Part shown: piece after piece, positions 51,992-61,121 of the stretch
Position numbering within the stretch: position 1 is the stretch's first letter
Layout: each line of letters starts with the position of its first letter
From: an uncultured Atopobium sp.
Lineage (GTDB): Bacteria; Actinomycetota; Coriobacteriia; Coriobacteriales; Atopobiaceae
DNA length: 64,000 bases
Assembly: GCA_947090525.1 (NCBI GenBank)
Contig: CAMUON010000005.1
Coordinates: 13,534 to 77,533, forward strand
Reading direction: 5' to 3'
Made by a program: the position numbers and the translations under genes
The notes under the pieces: model-generated
The model's input: the letters and a program-made list of their open reading frames with translations, nothing else
Databases searched by the model: none
Told to the model about the DNA's origin: nothing

Positions 51992-54655
51992 CTAGTGCGA
52001 CGCGCGCGAAGAAAGCTCCGTAAGCGCTGTGATGACAGCTTCTTTTTCCGCAGCTACAAGGGCTACTTTGCCCTCGATAAGAGTCGTATCCATCTCAATC
52101 TCGCGACCCAGACCCGACACACCGCGCTTGGGATCAAAGAAGGCGCGGAATTCTTTCAAGCGCTCGGCACTATGAAATACCTGCGCTGCACATTTCACAA
52201 AATTGGTGAATTCCATGTCGCCGCCGACGGTCTTCTCGAGCCAGTCCCAATTGTCTTGGAGCCAAGTCCATGCCGCCTCTTCTGCCTGGGGATTTGCCAA
52301 GAGCGTAGCAAACCACATGCGCAAATCCTGCGGTTTTATCACGTCGGAAGACGTAAACGCGCGGAGTATGGTTTCAATCTGGGAAGCATCTTTTGTTGCG
52401 CACAGAGCCGCGCGCAAATCATGCTTAAATAAGGCGTCTGACGTGGTATTATGCAGCTCAAAGAAGCGGTCGAAGACGTCCTGTGTACCAAAGTTTTTAA
52501 TCTCGTTTTTGAGCACAAGCAGGCGAATATCGGCATTGATGAGCTGAGGATTATCTTTGTTCGCACAGAAACAGCTGTGGAGCTCATCTTTTGTGCGCGC
52601 GTCGTCTGCAGAAAGCGAAAGAGAAATGAGTATCGGTCGCGCAATCACGTCGTCGTGGCTGTCGCTAGCCTTTGGCAGTATGCCCAGCGCTTGCACACGT
52701 TCGCAGGTAAGCGTCTGTATTGCGCGGTGGAAAAGCGCTTCTTCAGGCGAGTGCGCTGCATCTTTTGCAGCGCCTGCCTTAGCGCCGGCTTCATCGATAA
52801 ATTGCTCAAGGTCATGCACGATTTCTGCAAGTTTGTGGCTTACGATATACGAAGGATGCGTGCTAAGCATGCCCATAATAGGCACGATCTCGGCGTAGGA
52901 AATCACGCGCCCTTGCGCCAAAAGCAGCATGTCTTGCGCTAGTTTGTAGCAATCTATTGGCGAGAGTTCGTCTTTGTGCGCCAATATGTCCGCCAGAAGT
53001 GTCTTGTCGTAGTGCACAATCATGTGCGTAGTGTTGTGGCTGTTGAGCATAAATGGCTTGCCTACCTGCGCGCGAGCCGCGCTGTAGCTGCCAAAGTCAA
53101 GCGTCTCGGTATCCATGATCGTCTGCGCCGCGGGATAATTCGCGCCCAGCGGGATATGCCAGAGGCGTTTTTCGCCATCGGCTTTGCCCATGAAGAATTG
53201 CTTTTGTGACAAGATGATGTGGTCGTTCTCTACGCGCGCGCTCAGCATAGGATATCCTGGCTGCTCAAGCCAGGATTCCATGATGTCGCCGAGATCGATT
53301 CCACTCGCTTCGCTTAAGCAACGCCAGAGGTCTTTTCCTTCGGCGTTTGCATATTTATGCGCATCGAAGTAGGCTTTGAGGCCCTTTGCCAGCGCTTCAT
53401 CGCCTATAAGTGCACGCACCATTACCAAGAGGCGCGCCCCTTTTGCATACACAATTGCACCATCAAAAATTGAATCAATTTCGCGCGGATCTTCAACCAT
53501 CACATGCACGCTTTGTACACCTGCAACAGCATCGCGTGCCAGCGCACTTGCGGCTTCATCGGGTTGGAAGCGCTCCCAGATGCGCCAGCTTGGCTCAATC
53601 GCATCAATAGCAACATATTGCATCATATTTGCAAATGATTCGTTGAGCCACAGATTGTCCCACCACTTCATGGTGACGAGGTCGCCAAACCATTGGTGCG
53701 CAAGCTCGTGCGCAACAACGGTAGCTACCAGCTGTTTATTGGTAATTGTTGAATTGTGCGGATCTACCAGCATATACGACTCGCGATAGGTGATAAGACC
53801 CCAGTTTTCCATAGCTCCTGCCGAAAAGTCGGGGAGTGCGACGTGATAGCTATGCGCAAGTGGGTAGGGAGTTTGGTAGAAATCCTCGTAAAACTCGATC
53901 GCGCGCACGGCAATATCGAGCGCAACATCGAGCTCCGAAAGATCGTGTGCCCGCGTGCTAAAAACACCCACCTCAACGCCTGTTTTTGTGTGTGCGCTTT
54001 TCTTTTGCAGATCGCCGCATACAAAAGCAAGGAGGTAGGTGGACATGCGCACCGTGCGCTCAAAGATGTGGTAGCCATCTTTGCAGGCTACTTCCGGCTG
54101 GTTGGAAAGTGCGCATTCACCAGGCTGTTCGTCGAATTTTACTGCCAGATCAAAAGTCGCCTTTGCCATGGGTTCATCAACGCACGGAAATGCTTCGCGC
54201 GCAAACGTGGTTTCAAACTGCGTGCCGATGAGCTCGCGTTTTTCGCCGTCGAGAACGTAGTAGGAAGGGTAAATGCCCATCATGGTGTCGGTGAGGCGCG
54301 CGCTATAGTCAATTTCTACGCGAAGCTCGCCTTGCGTTTGTTCAGGCGCAAAAATCGTAAGTGTTTCATCCGCATCCGAGCTTTCGAAGCTGCAGCTTGC
54401 GCCGTTTACCAGGATAGATGCGATGTCGAGATATTTTTGGTTGAGCTTGAAGGTGGGCGCCTGCGAGGTGCCTTCGATCACAACAGATCCGCGAAAGCGC
54501 TTTTCTTTTCGACTGATGTCGAGCTTGAGCGTATAGTGCTTAGGCGTAAAGTCGTCGAGGAGGCGCCGCGGGGCTGTGGACGTTTGGGCCTGGGAGCTTA
54601 TAGGCGTTTGAATAGGCGTTTTGCTATCGACTTGAGGGGACACTTGAGTGGGCAT
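51992..54655 (-). CDS. pepN: M1-family aminopeptidase
   Basis: 887 aa. GAMENWGLITYRE and HELAHQWFGDLVT with WLNESFA supply the exopeptidase motif and the zinc ligands (HEXXH, Glu 18 residues on) of M1 enzymes. The C-terminal ERAP1-like helical domain is long. It is a cytoplasmic aminopeptidase of broad specificity, likely in peptide catabolism; several peptidases in the window (M1, M20 twice, C1) suggest peptide use. Confidence 0.92.
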   Translation of the reverse strand: MPTQVSPQVDSKTPIQTPISSQAQTSTAPRRLLDDFTPKHYTLKLDISRKEKRFRGSVVIEGTSQAPTFKLNQKYLDIASILVNGASCSFESSDADETLTIFAPEQTQGELRVEIDYSARLTDTMMGIYPSYYVLDGEKRELIGTQFETTFAREAFPCVDEPMAKATFDLAVKFDEQPGECALSNQPEVACKDGYHIFERTVRMSTYLLAFVCGDLQKKSAHTKTGVEVGVFSTRAHDLSELDVALDIAVRAIEFYEDFYQTPYPLAHSYHVALPDFSAGAMENWGLITYRESYMLVDPHNSTITNKQLVATVVAHELAHQWFGDLVTMKWWDNLWLNESFANMMQYVAIDAIEPSWRIWERFQPDEAASALARDAVAGVQSVHVMVEDPREIDSIFDGAIVYAKGARLLVMVRALIGDEALAKGLKAYFDAHKYANAEGKDLWRCLSEASGIDLGDIMESWLEQPGYPMLSARVENDHIILSQKQFFMGKADGEKRLWHIPLGANYPAAQTIMDTETLDFGSYSAARAQVGKPFMLNSHNTTHMIVHYDKTLLADILAHKDELSPIDCYKLAQDMLLLAQGRVISYAEIVPIMGMLSTHPSYIVSHKLAEIVHDLEQFIDEAGAKAGAAKDAAHSPEEALFHRAIQTLTCERVQALGILPKASDSHDDVIARPILISLSLSADDARTKDELHSCFCANKDNPQLINADIRLLVLKNEIKNFGTQDVFDRFFELHNTTSDALFKHDLRAALCATKDASQIETILRAFTSSDVIKPQDLRMWFATLLANPQAEEAAWTWLQDNWDWLEKTVGGDMEFTNFVKCAAQVFHSAERLKEFRAFFDPKRGVSGLGREIEMDTTLIEGKVALVAAEKEAVITALTELSSRASH

Positions 54656-54711
54656 TACACGTTCCTTTCGTGCATCTCGATTTGTTTAAATATTGATAAT
54701 GCGTATATACA

Positions 54712-54747
54712 TATGCATAGACATACGCATAGACAATCGCGCAGACA
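54712..54747. repeat. Degenerate 12-bp tandem repeat in a divergent promoter region
   Basis: TATGCATAGACA, TACGCATAGACA and ATCGCGCAGACA follow one another between the aminopeptidase and EIIA-CrcB genes. Possible binding sites for a regulator. No fluoride riboswitch is recognisable between 54,656 and 54,937. Confidence 0.5.
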
Positions 54748-54937
54748 TCAGTGATAATATAACTATCATAAGCGCAGATATATGCCCAAAAACGCGTAAA
54801 AAGAAATCTGCTTAATTAAACGATAACTGCTGCTGGACAATTCTCTCCATGCACGAGTGTTCTTTTGAATCCTTGCACGCGCTCTTTCTGCTGCTTACTG
54901 TTGTCTGCGATATACTTCGAGCTGAGAAAGGATGCAT

Positions 54938-55960
54938 ATGAGCGCTTCATCCCATGATATGCATATTTGTGTATACGCGCCTGTAAACGGGTACGCGCGG
55001 AAGCTTTCAGAGCTCAAAGACCCCGTTTTTTCTCAAGAGATGCTTGGGGCAGGTATTGCCATAGCATACGAATCGGGCGATGTTTTCGCTCCCATTTCAG
55101 GCACCTTAACCTCGCTTTATATGCCGTCTTGCCATGCCTTTGTCATTACATCTCCAGAGGGTGTAGAAGTATTGGTGCACGTAGGGATCGATACGGTGAA
55201 GCTACCCGCTGGTGTCTTGCAGCCGCTTTGCGCTACTGGCGAGCAGGTTTCGCAAGGAGAGCGTATTTTGCAGGTAGACGAGGAAAAACTTCGAGCGTCT
55301 GGCTATGACTTAAGCACCGCAATCGTCGTTTTACAAGAAGAAATGCCCTATCGCCTGCAGATGCATGTGGCGTCTGGAGATAACTGCCATGCCTGTGAAA
55401 CACAGCTTTTCAGCTGCGAATATGATGATTCAGAAGCGAGCGATACATCTAAGCCTGCGGTATGCACAGCGCCCGCACAAGCCACACCTGCACCCGCTCC
55501 AACCGCACCTTCTCCAGCGCCAGCAGCGCCCGTGCCAAGCTCTTCGCCTATGCCTGCAAGCGCACGCTATATAAGCACCTTTCTCGGGGGAGCGCTCGGA
55601 ACGCTTGCTCGCTACGGTGTCTGCGTGGCCTGTGGCCTGGGCTGTTATGATCCTATTGTGATTCTTGCTATCAACTCGGTTGGTTCCTTTATTCTTGGCT
55701 ATGCACAAATATGCATAGACGATTCACATCCCCGACTTAAACAAGCTGTCACCAGTGGCTTTTGTGGCGCTTTTACCAGCTACGCGAGCTTTGTAGCTAT
55801 TCTGATTTTCCTTAGCATGTCGCCCCCACACGCGCTTTTTTATGCATCGTTGTGTCTTGTTGGAGGTACTTGTTGTGCTTTGGGAGGAAGATTCTGCGGC
55901 CGCGTGCGCATACAAGCTAAACGCGCTCCTTTAGCTGCGGGTTCTTCCATTCGAGATTGA
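54938..55960 (+). CDS. PTS glucose-type EIIA domain fused to a CrcB/Fluc fluoride channel domain
   Basis: 340 aa from ATG 54,938 (AAAGG upstream). Residues ~10-140 are an EIIA-Glc domain: APVNGYARKLSEL, the first site His66 in CHAFVIT and the phosphorylated site His81 in LVHVGIDTVKL. An Ala/Pro linker (~170-207) leads to a CrcB domain (~212-330) with GGALGTLARYG, NSVGSFILGY and GFCGAFTSYASF. CrcB proteins are dimeric fluoride channels. The domain combination is unusual; the EIIA domain may link export to the phosphorylation state of the PTS. The downstream crcB gene starts 8 nt later and probably supplies the second subunit. Confidence 0.8.
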   Translation: MSASSHDMHICVYAPVNGYARKLSELKDPVFSQEMLGAGIAIAYESGDVFAPISGTLTSLYMPSCHAFVITSPEGVEVLVHVGIDTVKLPAGVLQPLCATGEQVSQGERILQVDEEKLRASGYDLSTAIVVLQEEMPYRLQMHVASGDNCHACETQLFSCEYDDSEASDTSKPAVCTAPAQATPAPAPTAPSPAPAAPVPSSSPMPASARYISTFLGGALGTLARYGVCVACGLGCYDPIVILAINSVGSFILGYAQICIDDSHPRLKQAVTSGFCGAFTSYASFVAILIFLSMSPPHALFYASLCLVGGTCCALGGRFCGRVRIQAKRAPLAAGSSIRD

Positions 55961-55968
55961 GAGGCGAG

Positions 55969-56364
55969 ATGATGCTAGCTGTTGTTGGAACGTGCGTTGT
56001 GCTTGCCCTTTGCGGCGGTATTGGTGCTGTTGCGCGTCAATTTTTGATGGATTGCACAAAGCAAGTGAAGCTGCCAGCTTTTGGCAACATGAGCGTGGGC
56101 ATGTTGTGCGTGAATTGCTTGGGTTGTGTACTTGCCGCTGCGGCTTCACTTATCCTGAGAGCGTGTGCTTTGGACCCGAATTATGGATTCTATGTATCCG
56201 TTGGAATCTTGGGCGGATTTACATCGTTTTCCACACCATGTGCCGAAACAGCCATACTGTGTGAGCGCAAACGATATGGGCGCGCACTGTGCTACGCAGT
56301 GGGCATGTTGTGCTGCTGCTTTGCTATATACGTGATGTGCATGCTGTGGTTAATGCGAATCTAG
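55969..56364 (+). CDS. crcB: CrcB/Fluc fluoride channel subunit
   Basis: 131 aa from ATG 55,969 (GAGGCGAG upstream), 8 nt after the fusion gene. GGIGAVARQ, VNCLGCVL and GGFTSFSTPCAE are the conserved Fluc stretches; four helices. Paired CrcB genes often form heterodimeric channels that export fluoride down its gradient. Likely cotranscribed with the EIIA-CrcB gene. Confidence 0.88.
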   Translation: MMLAVVGTCVVLALCGGIGAVARQFLMDCTKQVKLPAFGNMSVGMLCVNCLGCVLAAAASLILRACALDPNYGFYVSVGILGGFTSFSTPCAETAILCERKRYGRALCYAVGMLCCCFAIYVMCMLWLMRI

Positions 56365-56402
56365 CTTTAACGGACATTCGCGCGCGCGGACGCACACACA
56401 TC

Positions 56403-56534
56403 ATGATTGTGAGCATAAAGCATGTGCATAATCACTGGGCTGGAGAATGCCATTACACCTCAGATCCTGCTGAGATTGCTCGTATGGAGCGTGATGGCTG
56501 GATCCGTGAAAACATCAAGTGGTATTGCGATTAA
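56403..56534 (+). pseudogene. Fragment of a DUF5648-repeat protein
   Basis: 43 codons: GECHYTSDPAEIARMERDGW and IKWYC match the end of DUF5648 repeats in the ICE proteins. No upstream repeats or signal peptide and only a weak SD. It lies just after crcB, so it is a leftover C-terminus, or a tiny unusual protein. Confidence 0.5.
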
Positions 56535-56553
56535 CCTTTTACCTGTTTGTATT

Positions 56554-56585
56554 GCGCGTAGCTTGTTGTCTACGCGCGATTTTTC
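56554..56585. terminator. Terminator hairpin
   Basis: GCGCGTAG pairs with CTACGCGC, with a T-rich run (GATTTTTC) on the plus side. It lies at the end of the crcB operon and overlaps the 3' end of the BspA-like gene. Confidence 0.7.
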
Positions 56586-59237
56586 TTTATGTGTGTGCGT
56601 TTGCGTGTTATTGCACAAACAGTTGCAGCTAACCCTCCGAAAGAAGCTGCGACAGATAAAAGGACGCTAGCCGCGGTCAAGGGGTCGCTCGTTTGGGGGA
56701 GCGCGGGTGCGGGCTTTGCTTTATGAAGCGGGCGGCCAAGCATGTGTTTTGCAGCGGGCGTTGGTGCGGTTGTCGTAGGCGTAGAGGCTGGCGCAGGTAC
56801 CGCCGTAGCGGGCGTTGCGGGCGTAAGCTGCGCCTTGGGCTTGTCGTAATCCTCAGGAAGCGGATAATACGAAAGCGATGGCGTCTCATGCGCGGGAGCC
56901 GGCACGATCGGCGGCAGTGGCGCCGGTGGCTGAGGTGCTGGTACAGGCGGCTCGGGCGTAGGCGGCTGAGGTACGGGCGGCTTTGGCTTGGGCTCAGGCT
57001 CCTTTGTCCCTACAGCAATAACTTCGTCTACAGCAGCAGTTGTTTCTTTTTTTGTGTCCGTTACAGCGCCCAGCGCACCTGTAGCAGCATCGACTGCATG
57101 CGTTTTTTTAACGACTGTCTCTCCGTCTTTGCCCGGGGTGATCACTTTGGTCTTTCCCTTTTCAAGGGTAGGATCATCCTTTTTTATTATGCCGTACTTC
57201 AGTACGGTCTTCGTCTCTTCAACATTTCCAATTTCCACTATACCGTCTTGAGCAGCAGAAACGGTGTTCAGGACCGTAAAGATATCTGGATTCCAAATCC
57301 CCTCTAAAGTCATGCCGCCAAGCGCAACGTTTTGCGTTCCGTCTTTTGCGGCTTTCAACACTTTCTGTGTTCCATACTCGAGCGTGCTACTTGCACGATA
57401 CGTTGTTTTCGCAGGTATCGGACGCGTTTCCGTCTCTGCGATATGATACGTAGTCTTGAACAGCTGCGTTGGAGAGCCGTTTGGATCGATGTTCTTTTCG
57501 GGTATCAGCGCATAGTTTTTTGAAAGGGAAGGCATGCAGGGGAAGTTCGACCATTCTGGTGGAAGATTTTTGCATGCGGCCGCATCTTTTTCCAGCTGTG
57601 CGCGCAGCGCATCGTTAAACTGGGTGCGCACAATCTTCATCGGATCTTTCGACGGTTGTTTTGTCTTGTCTACCTTGCCATTATCATCTACGCGCGAATC
57701 ATAAACAGCAGGAAGCGTGATTTGTTCTGTTTGATCGCCCTGTTGAACGGTCACTTGGGTTGTGTAGCTGGTATCTTTCAGCTTTTCTAGGATTGTGTCA
57801 TTATCTGTAAGGAATAGGCAGCTTAAGTTTTGTGTATAGTCGGAAGGAAACCATCCCCCTTCCTGTCCAAACAAAGCCATTCGCTTTTCTTCGGAGAGCT
57901 TAGATATGTTCCAATTATTTGCCAGGAAGATGCCTTTATACCCGCTAATCATATAGTTTGGATCTTGCAAATCGTTGAACACTTTATTGCTAAAATCGAT
58001 TGTGCAGTCGTCGTTACCGCTTTCCTGAAATATGCGGCACAGATTAGCATTGTTCTTAAGGGTCCACTTGCTCAGGTCGTTAACACCGTGAAGCCCGAAG
58101 CATTCTTCAAACATCATGCTTAAATCTTTAATGTTCTTGACGTCCCAATTAGAAAGTGGGCTCAGACTTTGCAGATTCACGCAACAAGAAAACATATGGT
58201 TTGTATCTTTCAGGCTTTGAATATTCCACTTTGCAAGCGGACTGATATCTGTGAGCAGGGATCTCTCGTCTTCGCTGAAGGGAGCCTGCTCCGGATCTTT
58301 TTGCTGGAACATGTAGCTCATGTCGGTAACTTTGCTCGTGTCCCAGTTCTCTATGGGGTGAAGATTCGTAATTTTGGAACAAAAAGCGAAGGCATAGGAT
58401 AAGCTTTTTACTTTTCCTGTCTTCCAGTTTGAGAGCGGAGAAATATCGCTAAGTGGAGAACAAGCGCTAAATATGAACGATATGTCCGTAACGTTGCTCG
58501 TATCCCAGTTTGTCAGCGGTTTGATATCTGCTAGCTGGGAACAACCAGAAAACAGACTCATCATATCCCGTACATTACTTGTATCCCACGCGCTTAGGCC
58601 GGAAATATCACGCAGTTGATCGCAACAATAAAAAAGGCTATTTAAGCTCGTGAGGTTGCTGACATCCAAGTCTTTAATATTTCCAAGCAAATGTATTGGC
58701 GAAGAAGACCATCCTCCAAAAGGACTCAAATAATCTCCGTGGGGGCCCTCCCATAACATTTGCTTGTACCCGTAAATCTTCCCCTTAAACAAAAGAGGGT
58801 AATTGGGGTAATCAAATAGGGTATGGCGGAGCTTGGCTATGTTTCGCTCGCAGATTATTGCTGCAGGTGCTTCTTCTGGCGGTTGTATGACCAGGTAATA
58901 GTTGCCATCTTTTTCGGTTAGAACGGCTTCTGCCAAAGGCATGTTCTCAAGCTCTTCGGCACTTGGGGCGGCTGCACGCGCAGTGGGTGCGGGCGCCGCA
59001 GGTGTTGTAGGTATTGTAGGCGTGGGTGCAACTGCGGCCGCGGGATTTGGAGCGTGGTTTTGATCGGCACTTGGCGCGGACAAAGGCGTGAGCGCAGGAT
59101 CAGACGCCACGTTGCTATGCGCATTTTGTGTTATAGCTGCCTGGGGGGGGGGTTGCATATGCGACGTACTCAATGCCCGCACATAGCATAAGGGCACTGG
59201 TAGTCGTAAAGAACAGTACGCAAGATCGGGGTTTCAT
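56570..59237 (-). CDS. BspA-like (DUF285) surface protein with LPQTSD anchor, phase-OFF in this assembly
   Basis: The main frame runs 56,570 to about 59,197. The signal peptide (MKPRSCVLFFTTTSA...) lies in another frame starting at ATG 59,237 with AAAGGA upstream; a C10 tract (59,143-59,152, coding strand) separates them. Nine or twelve C would join them; here the product stops after ~40 residues. The mature part has Ala/Pro-rich sequence, BspA-type repeats (WDTSNVTDMSYMF, ~150-430), beta domains, a G5 domain near 720 (TTAAVDEVIAVGT), a Pro-rich stalk and LPQTSD, a membrane helix and a basic tail. BspA proteins are adhesins. If the tract is not a sequencing artefact, this is a phase-variable gene. 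Confidence 0.75.
59143..59152 (-). repeat. C10 tract at the signal-peptide junction of the BspA-like gene
   Basis: Ten G on the plus strand (C on the coding strand) immediately after the predicted signal peptide. With 10 the signal frame stops at GCA TAG; with 9 or 12 it runs into the main frame. Confidence 0.88.
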
Positions 59238-59800
59238 ATCCGTCCTTTGTATATTGGTATAGTGCGTGAGGCAGGTGCGTATGGTATATGCGATGCAGGT
59301 GCGCTCTTTACGGTGTAACAGAAGTTAGAGAGAGCTTACTCAGTGTACAGCCGCTTTTTGTCCCTGGCAATGGATTATTCAGAAAAAGTTATATAACGCA
59401 CGTAATTACATCGCGCGCAGATCCCGCACTCGAGTCTACAGCTATCAATTAGGGATAAATTTATCCAAATGCAATGCCGACAAAGAACTTGAGGATAACA
59501 CCAGGTAAATAGACATGCATTACATTTCTTCAAAGTCTTTTTTACCTGAAACCGACATTTCTTCAAAGTTATTTTAGCCTGAAACCGACATTTCTTCAAT
59601 GTTTTTGCTCTGAGGGGAGTGCAGTTTTGAGTGCCGTATATTGGATCTGTGGGCTCGCGCGCTGCAGGCCCGTATACGTCGGCATTCATCTCTGCATATC
59701 GGCTTCCGCCTGCACCCGTCCGCGCCCGCGCATACAAAAAGCGCGCAAAGGCCTCTGCCTTCGCGCGCTGTCATACAGATATGAATACTCATAAAAATGA
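59238..59800. other. Intergenic region between BspA-like and amidohydrolase genes
   Basis: No convincing gene. Contains the 33-bp repeats at 59,522-59,620 (listed separately) and, at its left end, the leader of the BspA-like gene. Confidence 0.4.
59522..59620. repeat. 33-bp tandem repeats (two exact-length units plus a third partial)
   Basis: ACATTTCTTCAA starts each unit (59,522, 59,555 and 59,588) and CCTGAAACCG ends the first two. Unlike CRISPR, units are contiguous, without spacers. They could be binding sites or remnants. Confidence 0.6.
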
Positions 59801-60961
59801 TTATTCGCTTGCTCCCAGATATGCCCGCGCATACGATACAAAGTACTCCACACCGAGCGGAAGCGCGCGTTCATCCAGGTCAAAATGCTCATCGTGTTGG
59901 GCAAAATGGCCGCCCTCGCCCGCGCATCCCAAAAGCATAAAGGAGCCGGGTATCTCTACCAAATACTTTGCGAAATCTTCTCCGCCCATCACGCGCGGAA
60001 AATCGGTGATAAGTCCCTCGTGAAAGACTTCTTGCGCAACACCTTGACCAAGTGTGACAGCTTCCTTGTGATTTACGGTTGCAGGCGTGCCGTCGTGGTA
60101 ATCAAGCTGTATATGCGTGCGGGTGCTCGTGGCTATGCCGTCGAGCACGCGCTTCATAGCACCCTCAAAGCCCGCGCGCAGTGCGTTATTGAAACTCCTG
60201 GTTGTGCCTTCGAGATGAGCGGTATCGGGTATAACATTTTTTGAATTTCCCGAATTAAAGGCGGTGATACTCAAGACCATCGGTTCAAGCGGATCGTTTT
60301 CGCGACTGACCAAAAGCTGCAGCGCCTGCACAACCTCGCTACCAGCGGTGATAGGATCGATTGCAGTGTGCGGCGATGCTCCATGGCCGTTTTTGCCCTG
60401 AATATAGATGTCGAAGGTGTCGGCGGATGCCATGATCGGGCCTTCCTGGAGAGCTGCCTTGCCCACATCGATATCGCCCCAAATATGCAATCCGATGATC
60501 GCGTCCACCTCGCGTACAAGCGGGTCTTGCGCCAGATATTTTGCGCCTGAATCTTGGATAAACTCTTCTGCCGGTTGAAATATGAGGCGAACAGTGCCTT
60601 TGAGCTTCGCTTTTTCTGCGTTGAGCATACGCGCAGCCGCAAGCAATATCGAGATGTGTGCGTCATGGCCGCACGCGTGAGAAACGCCTTGATGTGCGGA
60701 GGCAAAGGGGAGTCCAGTTTTTTCTGTTACAGGAAGGGCATCGATGTCCGCACGGATGCCGAGCATTTTACCAGGTAGATCACCCTGTATTGTGGCGATG
60801 ACAGAAGTACCGCGCCCCCGCACAAAGGGAATATCCATCGCGCTTAGCTCTTCTTGAATTTTTTGGCTCGTGTGCTCTTCTTGCCAGGAAAGTTCGGGGT
60901 ATTCGTGGAAGTACCTGCGCATACGTACAACGTAATCGCTAATTTCTTGGGGAATAGACAT
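59801..60961 (-). CDS. M20D amidohydrolase / N-acyl amino acid hydrolase
   Basis: 386 aa, AAAGGAG before the ATG. The zinc motif HACGHDAH and the block IFQPAEE are present, with the C-terminal VMGGEDFAKYL. Length and motifs match the hippurate hydrolase/IAA-amino-acid hydrolase group: cytoplasmic removal of an N-acyl group. It is downstream of the YfcC transporter gene on the same strand. Confidence 0.88.
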   Translation of the reverse strand: MSIPQEISDYVVRMRRYFHEYPELSWQEEHTSQKIQEELSAMDIPFVRGRGTSVIATIQGDLPGKMLGIRADIDALPVTEKTGLPFASAHQGVSHACGHDAHISILLAAARMLNAEKAKLKGTVRLIFQPAEEFIQDSGAKYLAQDPLVREVDAIIGLHIWGDIDVGKAALQEGPIMASADTFDIYIQGKNGHGASPHTAIDPITAGSEVVQALQLLVSRENDPLEPMVLSITAFNSGNSKNVIPDTAHLEGTTRSFNNALRAGFEGAMKRVLDGIATSTRTHIQLDYHDGTPATVNHKEAVTLGQGVAQEVFHEGLITDFPRVMGGEDFAKYLVEIPGSFMLLGCAGEGGHFAQHDEHFDLDERALPLGVEYFVSYARAYLGASE

Positions 60962-61121
60962 TTCTTCTCCTTTTCAAGTGGTCCCGCTCACAGCTGTTTC
61001 TATAGAAGTTGTTTTATACATATTGCATAAATCGAGATGGAGCATGCATGCCTATACTGATATGTGTATAAGCGAAAAAGCTGCGGCGACGCTGTATAAG
61101 CAGATCCTGCGTAGAAAGTTG

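Noticed and set aside
54656..54937. Fluoride (crcB) riboswitch
   Set aside because: The conserved pseudoknot-type segments are not recognisable in the leader of the EIIA-CrcB gene.
59522..59620. CRISPR array
   Set aside because: The 33-bp units are contiguous with no spacers, and there are no cas genes.
59375..59737. 120-codon minus frame with LKKC repeats
   Set aside because: It is created by the 33-bp repeat, lacks an SD and has no other coding sign.
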